Shown here in pieces: positions 43,415 through 54,667 of a stretch of DNA of 64,000 nt; position 1 is the first letter of the stretch; every line of letters starts with the position of its first letter. The notes below the pieces were generated by a model. That model made no database searches, was not told where the DNA came from, and saw only the letters and a program-made list of their open reading frames with translations. The position numbers and the translations under genes were made by a program. The stretch spans positions 96,210,656 through 96,274,655 of the forward strand of contig CM036159.1 of NCBI GenBank assembly GCA_020631735.1. The letters are read 5' to 3'. This stretch comes from Saccharum officinarum (taxonomy: Eukaryota > Streptophyta > Magnoliopsida > Poales > Poaceae).

Positions 43415-45305
43415 GGGGTTATATGGATATTGCCAAACATAAGATGACAAGGGGAGTGATTTGTACTTTTTCCTTGATATATATGGCTATACTTGACCAA
43501 ATGTAATATAAATAATATGGGTGTCAGTTGTGCACCCAATTAGTACTGAATATTACTTAGCTACATTTGTCGCAACTCAATCTTTTCTAACTTGCACTAA
43601 AAATGTCTATAAAATATGTCATCTTAAATTTGAAATATATTATTAGGAAACTGTTTTTCTTAATGTATGTCCTAGTGTCATTCTTGATTCTTGTGTTGTC
43701 AATCTACACAAAATTTCAGATAATGTTCAAAGTTAAAAAGTTTGACTTAGGAGTGTTAGTAAATATAAACTGGGGTTGTGGGGGTTAACCTTGCAGTATG
43801 AAACCAGAGAGGAGAAATGGAGAATAGAGAAGGAATTCTTCTGCTGAGTGGAGACTGAGTGTTATCCACTAGGTGAGTCTGCCGAGCTGTGCATGGCCCA
43901 CATCTTCCAGGCCTTTAGACCAACAAAGGCCCAATAGGCAAAAAGAGACCACTGTCCAAAGACGAAACCAAAGAAGGCCTTCTCAGTCGTTTTTTAACGA
44001 ACCTACCATTAACAGCTTGCAGCCCTGACCTGCTGTTGACCTCAAACATCTGCTTTATGCCCAAACATATGCCCAAACATTAGTAGTCAAGATGAACCAA
44101 TAGTCATTCGGCGCCCCAGGACAAAAAGTTCTAGACTTGACCTCACCAACACATACACTCCAAGCTGCAACTGGGGCCTCAAACAAAACATGCCTGCAAC
44201 GGTTCACTTTCCATTTGCTTTTGCAATGACATAATGCTGTTAGCGCGTTTTCATCTGAAACTGTTCATAATCAGACACTGATCTGAGCCCACTGGCCACT
44301 GCAGCCACAAGGTTATTTCGGTAATCAGTAGATGTTTATTGCTCTGCACTGTTAGGGAGCAAGGGCAGATCATGTGGGCTTTTGCAGGATAACAGCAATC
44401 AGGTTTGATTTCGAAGGCCACGTTCATGGCTTGCCCAGCTGACCTGAAGTTCTACCATCCAACGGCTTGAGCTCAACACATCGTTGCAAGTGTAGACACA
44501 GCTTTAATGCTTTCCATTTGTTGGTAGTTTATTAAAGCCGACAAATGCTGTTTCTGAATTCCGCTCACACAGATAACTGCCAAAGCAACAAGGTCAGCAA
44601 ACTGGCAAAGCACATAAAGGTCCATGGCGAAAAGAAGAATTCTCTAGAGCCACGCTCATCTTCAAACAAATCTCAAGTCCAACGACTTTGAAGAAACATG
44701 AATAACCACAGCCTGCTTTCACGTCAAACACAATACGATTTTATTATCCCGAAAACCAATGGGTTGGATCAAATGCCCCTAACTGATATGTTTCACATTC
44801 TTGCACAACCTTTGAATTCCGATCTTCATAAATACCCTACAATTTTTGTCTTCTAGGTTTCCGAAGAGGACTCCTTTTCACCCCCGGCAAACAAGCTTGA
44901 AAGATATCAGTTTTCTTGATTGATTATTAGTCGCCATTATCTGTGGATGCAGACATGCAGTGGTCTGCAAGCTTCGGTATAAAAAAACAGTGCATGTAAC
45001 ATACCATTACAAGAAAAAAAAACATCCATAAGACTCAACGTGTTCAGTAAAAATTCCAAGACTTGATATACCTTTATCAGTAGTGTTAGTTGGCAATATT
45101 AAAATGTACCTGTATGTTCAGGACCATAAATAACAAATCCCTTAGATTACAAAGCATTCCCAATATATAAATGTATGACCATGAAAAGATATCTCAAATG
45201 TACAAAATGACATTCACCTAAACATTTGAAAGGATATGAAAACACAGAAGAATCATGGTAGCTTTGTTGCCAAGAGAAGTTCATGAATAAAGTTTTTGCA
45301 GCAGC
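43415..45305. other. Spacer between the two host genes; includes PPOX2 3' UTR
   Basis: No gene recognised. The part nearest 45305 should include the 3' UTR of the minus-strand oxidase gene. The rest shows no domain, RNA gene or obvious transposon end. Confidence 0.45.
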
Positions 45306-47287
45306 TTAAGGGCTAACTTTTACTGCCATCCAATCGTTGGATCCATCGCCATTTTGTCTGGTAAACATCAACCTTTGATTGCTTTTCAGGTTCAAATAAT
45401 CAACCTAAGCACAACAATACAATGACAGTGAGATGATTAGCCATGCAAAAGCTCTCTTGTATCAGACAACAACTGCTAGACTGTTGATTTGCAATCTTCT
45501 GTGAATCTTGGATGCAGTATATAACAAAAAGCACAAATTCTGGATTTGACAAAGCTACCAGACCACTGGTAGTTGGCGGTACGCATATACTTATTCATAG
45601 TTGGTTACCGCAGAATAACTAGTATTTCCAAGGGGAACTGAGTTGGACTTTTTTCTAATCTAAACAAAATAAAAGAACGGTAAGCTACTGTGATTTGGTA
45701 GGATTTTCCTATATTGTGGCACTTAATGGCAGTGCCCATTTAGCAGGGAATGAAATAATATGGCATTGAGATGGAGATGCTATATAAATCTGAATGATAT
45801 TTGGAGTGTAAATTGAAAATTGCCGTTGGATTCAGTACAATTAAAAGAAGAGATATATCCCCAGTGTTACAATTTTCAAAAATAGTGTGTTATAATCGTA
45901 TCACCAATCAGGGAACTTAAAAATCCAAAAATAAATTCTGAATCTAAACAATTTTTGCAAGATTATATTGTTTTGGTTCCTCGCGGTAAGCTAACCAAAA
46001 TTTTAGGTTTGCCTTCTGCATGAAAATAGTGAAGACAACACTTTCCTGTAATATATAAACATCATACATGGTAGCACAAAACATGAGAGCGACAATAGGA
46101 AAGTGAAAAAAAGGGATGCCTAACCTTTTCCGGATCAAGAACCAGAAGGCAAAAGGCATCTACTGGGCCAGCTAACTGATCGAGATGAACGTCCTTAACG
46201 TGCTCATCATCTAGAACCGGAATGCCTGGCTGTGGTCCTAAGTACTGCAATCTTGACTTCACTGAACTTGAAAACCACGCTTTCTCCCTGTGCTGTGAAA
46301 GAAGTGACAACCATTATTTACCACGGAATGACTAGAAAACTCCATAAAACTCTGTACATGAGAATACAACAAGGTAAGCGATAGGGCTATTCTAAGCAGC
46401 ATATACAAAAGCTTTGACAGGTTGTTGAGGTGACAAGAACATATGGTTGAACCTGATAAATGAACACAACCGAGGTATGAACTTGAAGTAAAGCTACACT
46501 AAGCTAAACTACTAGAACAGGCAGCGTGCTCAAAGCGTAACCAGACCAGTGCACTCTATACAGCACATAGACAAAATGCAGCAGTGATCAGCTCTGGGGT
46601 CTAACCTGGAGCTTGGCAGGGTCTGCACTAGAAGCATCAATCACATCTATGCTGCCACTGATACGAAATTGCTCCCAGCTATCTGTGAAGTACCAACAAA
46701 TCTGCAGGGTTACACACAAGTTCAGGGGCAGTGCAAAATCAACTTGCCATCTTGAGTGATGTAACTGTGACATTTCTAATGTTCTACACAGCACACCTCA
46801 CCAAAGGGGCAGCTCTTGCTCTCACCAATCTGTTGAATCAAAATTACACATGGAAGTGTAACAGGGAATCAGCGAGCAGGGAAATAAAAAAAATGCCAAT
46901 CAACGCAGAGCATAGCAACCCACCTTGTTGCTTCGGGCGTCCGTATTAATCTGAATCTTATCAGAGTGTTCCTGAAAACCCCTAATCACAAATGGGAAGC
47001 CCACGTCAAATCGAAATCACAAATGCAGAACCACGCGCTCCAGGATACCTGAACACGACGGTGCGGTTCGCCGGCCTGCCGCCGGCGCCCACCGTGGCCT
47101 GAAACGAATCGACAGTTGTGAGCAAACCTCGTTTTCCCCAATCCAGAGGAAGGCACAAAGCGCGATCGAAACGTACGAGTTGGAAGAAGGTGGAGTGCCT
47201 GAGGTGGCCGTTGGCGTCCAGCGCTCTCTGGAGCAGCGCCCTCCAGGGGCTGGAAAGCGCCGACGCAGCGGCGCCAGCTCCGGCCAT
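45306..47287 (-). CDS. PPOX2: Pyridoxine/pyridoxamine 5'-phosphate oxidase 2 (7 exons)
   Basis: Minus-strand exons 47287-47177, 47098-47049, 46981-46924, 46829-46797, 46701-46606, 46292-46125 and 45404-45306, all with GT-AG borders, join in one frame of 204 codons. Layout and sequence follow plant PPOX2, an FMN-dependent split-barrel protein of the pyridoxamine-phosphate oxidase family that makes pyridoxal 5'-phosphate in vitamin B6 salvage. Visible: HLRHSTFFQLATVGAGGRPA, NRTVVFRGF, the FMN-site region CWYFTDSWEQFRISG, REKAWFSSSVKSRLQYLGP, and VDYLNLKSNQRLMFTR near the end. Length fits the family (about 200). An upstream in-frame ATG at 47335 would add 16 residues (MVKQRVGERG); I chose 47287 because family proteins start close to SPWRALLQRAL. 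The gene converges on the SDR gene. No stops or frameshifts are seen. Confidence 0.93.
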
Positions 47288-47484
47288 CTGCTCGTCGCCG
47301 ATTCCGCCCCTCTCGCCCACGCGCTGCTTCACCAACGCCTGGTGCAGATTAACGGACCCGATTCGTTAGGACTCCCATATGCCCCACGCGTCATTGATAG
47401 TCAACCTCTGTGGGCCCACAATCAGTGCCTCAACCCTACAACGGGTAGCTTAACGCTCACGTAATAGAGAACCATAACGATACA
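47288..47484 (-). promoter_or_regulatory. PPOX2 upstream region
   Basis: Short region between the oxidase ATG and the neighbouring repeat element. No clear TATA box was found; a TATA-less promoter would fit a housekeeping enzyme gene. Confidence 0.35.
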
Positions 47485-48655
47485 CAGCGGGCGTCCAGAC
47501 GGACGGATCCGACCCGACTCACCCGTGCCGCACGTCGCCTCCCGCACTCCGCCTATCCTTCCTCGACTGGTTACTCTTGCAGCGCTTGCGCCCCTCCCCA
47601 TTCTCACAGCACTCGCGCTCGATTTGTGAGATCAAGAGCTGCCCCTCCCCATTCTGCTTCCTGGCTTCCCCAAACCCAGCATCCTCCTCCCCACCCCGGC
47701 GTCCTTCTCCTCTACCCCGACACTCGATGTGGAAGCGGTGGGTGCCCCACGCCAGCGCGCGCGTCGTCGACCGTCGCGGCGGTCCTCATCCCTCTCCCCC
47801 TCCCCTATGTTCTTCGACCCCCGACGGCTCCTTCCTCCACTCCGGCGCCCCTCCCCCCTCCCCCCATCGGCGTCCTCCCCCAACATGAGCCCCCAATGCC
47901 CGCAGATCTGGTGGCCATGGCACTCCCCGCGCCAGGCTCTCCCCCCTCTATATTGCAATCGTATGTTTCAATTGTTTCAGGAGTTTCAGAGGTATGTTGC
48001 ATTTTGTTTAATATGAATGTTGCAAAAGTAGATCGGGATGTTGCACTTATTGCATATGTTGCAATTATTTTAGAGGCATGTTGTAAGAGTATGTTTCGAG
48101 TGTTTCAGATGCTTCAGCGGTATGTTTCATCTATAGTTTTCGGACGCATGTTGCAATTATGTTTATCTAGATATTGAATATGTTTTATGTATATGTTGCA
48201 TGTGTTTTATTCGAATGTTGTATATGGTTGCAATGGTTTTCAAGTGTGTTTTAGGTGTGTGTTTCAAGTGTTTCACAAGCATGTTTCAAGTGTTTCAACT
48301 GCCTTCAGACGTATGTTGCAACCGTTGTATTTGGATGTTTCAAAAGTAGATCAGGTGTTGCATCTCTTCTCCTCCCACCTTCTGCTGCATCGTCTCTCCC
48401 GGAACTGGCAGGGCATCCATACGAACGAGGGATGGGCGATGCTGCCTCTGGAGCGGGATGGGCGCTGGGCGGAGGGCTGCATACGTCGCGGTTGGGAGCA
48501 GGGGGCACAGGTGCGTGGTGACGCGGGCACGGCGAGCACGCTCTAATGTTGTGCAGGCGCAATGGACGCAATTTCTGTTTGTATTCAATTTTTTACGTGA
48601 GGGGGCGGGTGGTTGCGTCAAACGGAGCCGCGTCCGGACGCAGGCCTAGGTCCGG
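47485..48655. mobile_element. Probable non-autonomous DNA transposon with TGTTGCA/TGTTTCA repeats
   Basis: A CpG-rich left part (47485-47940) and a T-rich centre (47950-48360) where ATGTTGCA and GTTTCAAGTGTTTCA recur at irregular 25-45 base intervals, then a second GC-rich part. Ends are loosely complementary (AGCGGGCGTCCAGACGG at the left; CCGGACGCAGG...TCCGGGCGCT at the right). I have seen this repeat style in grass Mutator-like or related elements but cannot fix the superfamily or a target duplication. ORFs inside are not supported as genes. Confidence 0.5.
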
Positions 48656-50064
48656 GCGCTAGGCTTGCCGCTCTGATTAGGATAATACTACAAAAATAAA
48701 TAGCTTATGTTTATGTACAAAAATACAATACAAATTTTGCTATCAGAATGTGAGCAAACTTATGATCAATTCCTGCTCACGCTATCACTTCCTTTTCCAG
48801 TCCTGCTGGCTTGTTGTCTGATTGTTCCTTTGCCTCCTCTCTGATGGATCATTGTTAATTAAGCAAACAATCTACAAGTAAAAAAGGTTTCATGTGAAGG
48901 ATCAAGCAACACTCTTATGTCTTGGCAGCTTGCATCGTTATCAGAAGCAAAAGTTTCAGAAATAGTTGCTGGATTTGAGCCTCAACCCATAATGAAATAG
49001 TCCTTTTCTGCTTGATACTATATACTGGTGATATCTGTAGGTCAGTCCCACTGTCCCAGAGCCAAGATGCTTTTCTTCTATGATTTTTATTAGATGTACA
49101 TGGTGTCCCCACTCCGTTCCAATTGTAAGTTGTTTTTGGCTTTTCAAAATCCATAGCTTTTGCTATTGTATATCTAGATATATGCTATGGATACGCACTA
49201 AAAACTATTTATTTTAAAAAAAAACACAAAACTATAGAGGAGGGTGGATAGAATATCCGGTGAAGATACTCTAACGTTTGAAACTACAGCATCATGTTCT
49301 ACAAACTACAGTGCTTCTACCTGCACATCTGAATAATCTAATATTCTAATTTAACATTAATGAAATGTTCTTCCAATCGCGACCCACTAAAGTATCCGCA
49401 GATCTACACCAGGAGACAAAAACAAAGGCAAGAAGCAGCTGTTGCGTGATTCATCTGATTTCCACTGCTGGAATCCTGCACAAGGACCATACGGGCATAC
49501 GGCCATATACCCATAGCAGATTAGCAGACATGAACAGCTACACCGCTCTGTAGTAGTTTTCTTTGCCCAACTCTTACTGTACTTAACTCTGTGGGATACT
49601 ACCACGGTTGTAAGAAGAATGTGCACCGATTAAGGATATGGATCTGCGAGTACTATTCTTAAAACCACTGGGAGTTTTTGCTTCTGATGATCTGGTCACC
49701 TGTCAGTCAGGTAGCAAGCAGAGTAGCAGACGCAGAGCATACATACAGGGTTTCCGGATAGTGACCTGGGAAATGGACGCCATGATCATCCTTGCCAAGC
49801 AGGGAAGCAGCGGGTGCATGAAGGTGAAGGAAAGATCCTATCATATCGAGCATGGCATCAAGTACACCCTAACAGTGGCATACATCAGCATCAGCTTCGC
49901 AGGACGGGACCAAAGAGGGAAACGAGTGGAGTACGCTAGAGCCGTAGAGGGCAACTTTTCCCTCCTTTCATCTCTTGTGCAGCAGCAGCCAGCAGCTTGC
50001 AGTCTGCACATGCCACTTTCCTTTCCACAGTGGATTTTCAGGCAGCTGCACAGTGCGTGTCCGT
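48656..50064. other. Spacer, no gene recognised
   Basis: A weak Stowaway-like end (ACTCCGTTCC near 49115) followed by an AT-rich tract suggests an old MITE remnant. A 167-codon frame at 49638-50141 lacks any domain and runs into a MITE, so it is not called. Confidence 0.45.
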
Positions 50065-50365
50065 GGTGTTTATTCCGTGAGGGTAAAAAAAATTTTAGAT
50101 TGATGTTTTATGGGATGTCGGAAGAGGTGATCGGATACTAATAAAAAACTAATTACATAACTCGTCTAGAAACCGCGAGACGAATTTATTAAGCCTAATT
50201 AATCCGTCATTAACATATGTTACTGTAGTACGACATTATCAAATCATGAATTAATTAGGCTTAAAAAATTCGTCTCACAAATTTATCGTAATATGTGTAA
50301 TTAGATTTTTTTCTACCTTTAATACTCCATCAAGCTTAAAAATTTTTGGGTAAAACTAAACACCC
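50065..50365. mobile_element. MITE (GGTGTTTA ends)
   Basis: Left GGTGTTTATTCCGTGAGGGTA and right TGGGTAAAACTAAACACC are imperfect inverted repeats. The interior holds AACTAATTACATAACTCGTC and its near inverse around 50240-50330, so most of the element is self-complementary. Confidence 0.7.
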
Positions 50366-50452
50366 TTACCGAGAGTCAGCGTCAGCACTGCAGCGTATGG
50401 CGCTGTCGCCCCCTCTGGACATGTCAAAGCTAAGATCGATCCACTGGAATCT

Positions 50453-50680
50453 GGCCCTTGTTTAGACTGTGGGAATATAGAATTTTTCTAACCGTAGCAT
50501 TTTTGTTTGTATTTGACAAATATTGTTCAATCATGGGTTAACTAGGCTCAAAAGATTCGTTTCGTGATTTACAACTAATCTGTACAATTAGTTATTTATT
50601 TTAACAATATTTAATATTCCATGTATGCGTCTAAAAATTGATGTGATAGAGAGAGTGAAAAAACTTAGAATTTAGAAGAC
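50453..50680. mobile_element. Tourist-like MITE
   Basis: Starts GGCCCTTGTTTAGAC and carries the family interior (CAATCATGGGTTAACTAGGC, AAAGATTCGTTTCGTGA, CTAATCTGTACAATTAG). The right end is degraded. Confidence 0.6.
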
Positions 50681-50940
50681 CCTGGAGTGGACAATGGAGG
50701 CCACCCATGGCGACCTGGGTGCTGGGGAGGATAAGGGCCTGTGCGGCTGCATGGCTGCCTGCTTGTAGTACTACCCTGCATGGCTCTTGACACCTCAGAT
50801 CGTAACGAGAAACGCGCAAGGACATCTGAGGCCACGTTTAGTTGGCATGCAAGGCTAAAAAATTTCGGCCCGTTTGGCCTTTCTTCGGCATGGCAAGTGA
50901 ACGGAGGCCAAAATTTTTGGGCCTGACAACCCAACCCGAA
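50681..50940. other. Spacer upstream of the orphan promoter
   Basis: No gene recognised. Contains a short imperfect inverted repeat around GGCCAAAATTTTTGGGCC (50895-50920). Confidence 0.4.
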
Positions 50941-51150
50941 TTTTCACTGTACACATGCCGGTATAAAAGGAGCCGCCGGTCCGCTCCCAACCCTAATCCC
51001 CTTCCTGCTCTTCCCGATCCCCATTGCCGCCGTGCGCCGCGTCCTTCTCCCATTCCCGCCGCCGCACGCAGCTCCCGGATCTCGCACCGCGTCGGTCTCC
51101 GGAAGCAGCCGCCGCGCGCCAGCATCCGGATCTCGCGCGCGTCCGTCTCC
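50941..51150 (+). promoter_or_regulatory. Orphan promoter and 5' UTR, truncated by copia insertion
   Basis: A TATA box (GGTATAAAAGG, about 50960-50970) is followed at the expected distance by CAACCCTAATCCCC, a telo-box-like element, and a CT/GC-rich leader typical of a grass 5' UTR. At 51151 the copia C2 LTR starts, so any coding region lies beyond the insertions and outside the window. No ATG-led conserved frame is seen before the break. Confidence 0.5.
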
Positions 51151-53464
51151 TGTAAGGTCCTAGATGGCTAGAGGGGGGGTGAATAGCCTATTAAAAAATT
51201 CTACAAGAACCACTAAGCAAACTTGTTAGAATAACAAACGGCGCAAAGCGAGTTTAGCTTAGCCTACGGTTGTGATGCAAGCCTCCTATCCACAAGTCTA
51301 GTAGATTATGATCTCTAGTTCATACAAGGGCTATGTCACTAAACTTACACTAGTGAGCAAGCTAACAAATACTAGCAAGGGCTATCACTAGAGCTACACA
51401 AGATAACTAGTAAATATAAATGCGAGAGATAGGATTGTGAATCTTATACCGACGGTGGAGTGAAGATGTTGCCAATCACCAAGATGATATACAATCAATC
51501 AATATTGACAACAATATAATATGAAGACCAATCACCGGGAGACAAGAGACACAATATTTTGTTCACCCGGTGTTCACTTGTGCACCGACAAGCTACGTCA
51601 CCGGTTGTGTCGACCGACACTTAGATGGTTCCTCGGTGCGACCCTCAAGTCACTTGCCCCTCAAGGCACGCCCCGCAAGGCACCGCAAGACACCACTCTC
51701 AAGTGAGGTAACTCAATGACACGCGCAATTTACTAGAGTTGCTTTTGGCGTCCCGCCGAGGAAAGCACACGAACCTCTTACAATCAACCGGAGGTGGCCA
51801 AGAACAATCACCTTTTCTTGCCAACGCCTCCAACAATCTCCAAGCCGGCTAGGAGCGGTACTCTCCAAGAGTAACAAAAAATCCACCGGCTAAACCACCC
51901 ACAAGTGCCACTAGATGCCCTCAAGCTATGCAATGCACTTTGGGATTACTCGATCTCACTTATGATGTGCAATCACTCAAGAGAGATGAGTGGGAGGAGA
52001 TTCTCTAGCTCAAAGGATGTATAAGGATGTTAGAAATTACTGGCTTCCTCCCCAAGGGCCGGCCAACGAGTATTTATAAGCATCCCCTCCAAATAGAGCC
52101 GTTATACCCCTTCACTGGGTTCTGTCGGGATGACCGGACGCTCCGGTCATAACTGACCGGACGCGCTCACCGCGTCCGATGCTCCAACGGTCACTGCGCC
52201 AACGGTCAAACCCCATGACCGGACGCGCCTCTCAAAACGACCGGACGCGCTCAACCGCGTCCGATCCTCCAACGGTCACTGACCCTCAACGGTCAAACCA
52301 ATGACCGGACGCGCTCTAGGCAACGACCGGACGCGCCTGTCAAACGACCGGACGCGCTGCTTCGAACGACCGGACGCGCCGATCCGCACAGCACCCGCGC
52401 CCGCGAAACAACGACCGGACGCGCTCCTCGCAACGACCGGACGCGACAGTGCCCGCGTCCGGTTTGAGTCCAGTAAGCTCCTTCAACGATCGGACGCGTC
52501 CGATCATGTGTGACCGGACGCGCCTTGCGTCCGATCGTCCTCTGCGAACCTCAGTTCCTTCTGGGCGCATGACCGGACGCTCCGGTCCCGCGAGTGACCG
52601 GACGCGCCGGTTGCAAACCCTAGCCCGCGCGCCTGACAGCTGACCGGACGCGTCCGGTCATTCCATGACCGCGTCCGGTGCAGCGTCCGGTCACCTCTGT
52701 GACCTCCGTTCGCCTCCGTTTCTTTTCCGACTTCCGGCGTAGTGGAAAATAGGCATTTCATTTCCCCGAAATCGCCTGAATCCCGCGCTCGCAAGCTCGG
52801 CGGGAGGGAGAGAGAGTCCCAAACCCTCTCTACCACCCAAACTCCAACACCTTCGTAAATGTGCTAACACCAACAAGTGATCACCACCTTGTGTACGTGT
52901 GTTAACATTTTCACAAACATTTTCGAAGGTTTTCCAGTTAGCTCACTAGGCCCTACATGCAATGCACTTCATGAATTCACCTAGTGGCACCCATGCATCG
53001 AATAACCGATAAGACTTCCCCTCTTAATAGTTCGGCTATCGATCCTAAACCACTCACACCCTCTATGGTGTCTTGAGTGCAAAACAAAATGGCCCTATGG
53101 TTATACCTTTGCCTTGAGCCCATTTTGTTTCTCCAAATGATATGATCCACTTCATATCATCACATGACCGTCTCGATCCATCGACCTTGACTTCACTTGC
53201 TCTTCACCGTTGCATCGGTCCGTCGGCGCCAAGTCTTGCTCAAGCTTCACCATCGCATGGTCCCTCACTTCGAAGCCTCGACTTGCCCTTCACCCTCACA
53301 ACCGGTCCATCGAGCCAAGCATCACTTCGGTCTTCATCATCTTGGTCACATGAGTCAATGTCATGTCTCATATTCAATGACCACCTTTATCTAAATCATC
53401 CACTTAGATACAAAGGTTAGTCCTAGGTTTCATCAATTAGCCAAAACCAAACTAGGGACTTTCA
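51151..53464 (-). repeat. 3' LTR of C2
   Basis: 2314 bases, minus-strand TGAAAGTCCC...GGACCTTACA. TATA box at 52071-52078 (minus). The GACCGGACGCG array lies at 52130-52695. Ends match the C1 LTR almost exactly; the motif array differs by small indels. Confidence 0.9.
52130..52695 (-). promoter_or_regulatory. GACCGGACGCG motif array upstream of TATA (C2 LTR)
   Basis: The densest of the three arrays: GACCGGACGCG and its reverse recur every 20-40 bases, ending about 50 bases upstream of the minus-strand TATA box. Confidence 0.6.
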
Positions 53465-53478
53465 ATCTCCCCCTTTTT
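53465..53478 (-). other. Polypurine tract of C2
   Basis: Minus-strand AAAAAGGGGGAGAT directly before the 3' LTR start. Confidence 0.8.
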
Positions 53479-54667
53479 GGTAATTGATGACAACCTTCAC
53501 AAAGATGATTTTGATAATAAAAGTTTTGAACTTGTCATACTTGTCCAATCATTTTGCTCATAAGTAAAGTTTGGACAATTATCACAAGCTCGGTTTTGGT
53601 AGCATTAGCTCCCCCTACATATGTGCATAGAGTTTGGATTGAGAGCTTTGCACATATGCATGGATAGAAGTGTTGAGAGAGTAATTCTACCAAAATGATG
53701 CTAAGGTGTAAGAAATGGACCTTTGAAGCGTGATACCAATCGGAGTTGCCTTTTACACCATCCTTAGCATCATGAAGTAACTAGACATCCACCAAAACTC
53801 AAGAACCCCGTGAGATCAACATTATATGAAGAAGGTTCTTGGACCACTTGTAAAGCTAACCACATGTAAAGCTTTAGGCATGTCTAGATACCACAAGTAA
53901 AACTATTCCTATGCATGCTAGTAGATCATTTCATCATCCAAGTTTTATACTAGCATTGCACCACACAAGCATGTATATTGAATTTTAAATATATGTGCAA
54001 TGAGCAAGTCATATGAGAATGCACAAACAAATGCAACAACTTTTTTTATGAGCTTGCTCCCCCTACTTGTGTGCATCAATAAATTTTATTTACCCCTTTA
54101 TCAAAGTTGAATCATCTTTTTCGCATCATAAAATTTATTTACCCCTTTATCAAGTTGAATCATCTTTTTCTCTCCCCCTTTGTCAACAACTTACCCAAAA
54201 AAAATAGGATCAAATTGTGGAGAGAAGGAAAAGTGTTTGATGGAGTAGATTGAAATAAATTCGTTACCACATGTAAGGTTAAATAAATTATCAAATATGG
54301 TTTAACCTAGAATACTTGCCAAAGATATTTAATTCGATTTGAACCAAAGACAAGCTTCTTCACTCCTCAAAATAAGGGTTATCTTGCCTATGTTGAATTA
54401 AACACTTATAGCAAATCTTCTAGATTCAACACTAGGTTTACAAGCTCACAAACATGTCATATGCCACCACTAGATCAAAACAAACATAGAGGCAATAGTG
54501 GTAACATATATCCATCAAATTCATTTGATATATCATGAATGCTCATGCATACCACTTATTATGTCTACATGCTCTAGCAAGTCCTTATCATAGGATGAAT
54601 GACATGTCAATCAATTTTACCTTGCAATGTCGAAGGAGAGGCATGTCAATAAGTGGGTGGGGTGCAT
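53479..54667 (-). other. C2 3' non-coding region
   Basis: About 1.2 kb with no long ORF; matches the equivalent region of C1 with small indels. Confidence 0.6.

Noticed and set aside
43603..43788. 61-codon hydrophobic ORF resembling a small membrane protein
   Set aside because: AT-rich spacer, no homologue recognised, hydrophobicity expected from T-rich codons.
49638..50141. 167-codon plus-strand ORF
   Set aside because: No recognisable domain, no splice structure, atypical composition for a grass exon, and its 3' end runs into a MITE.
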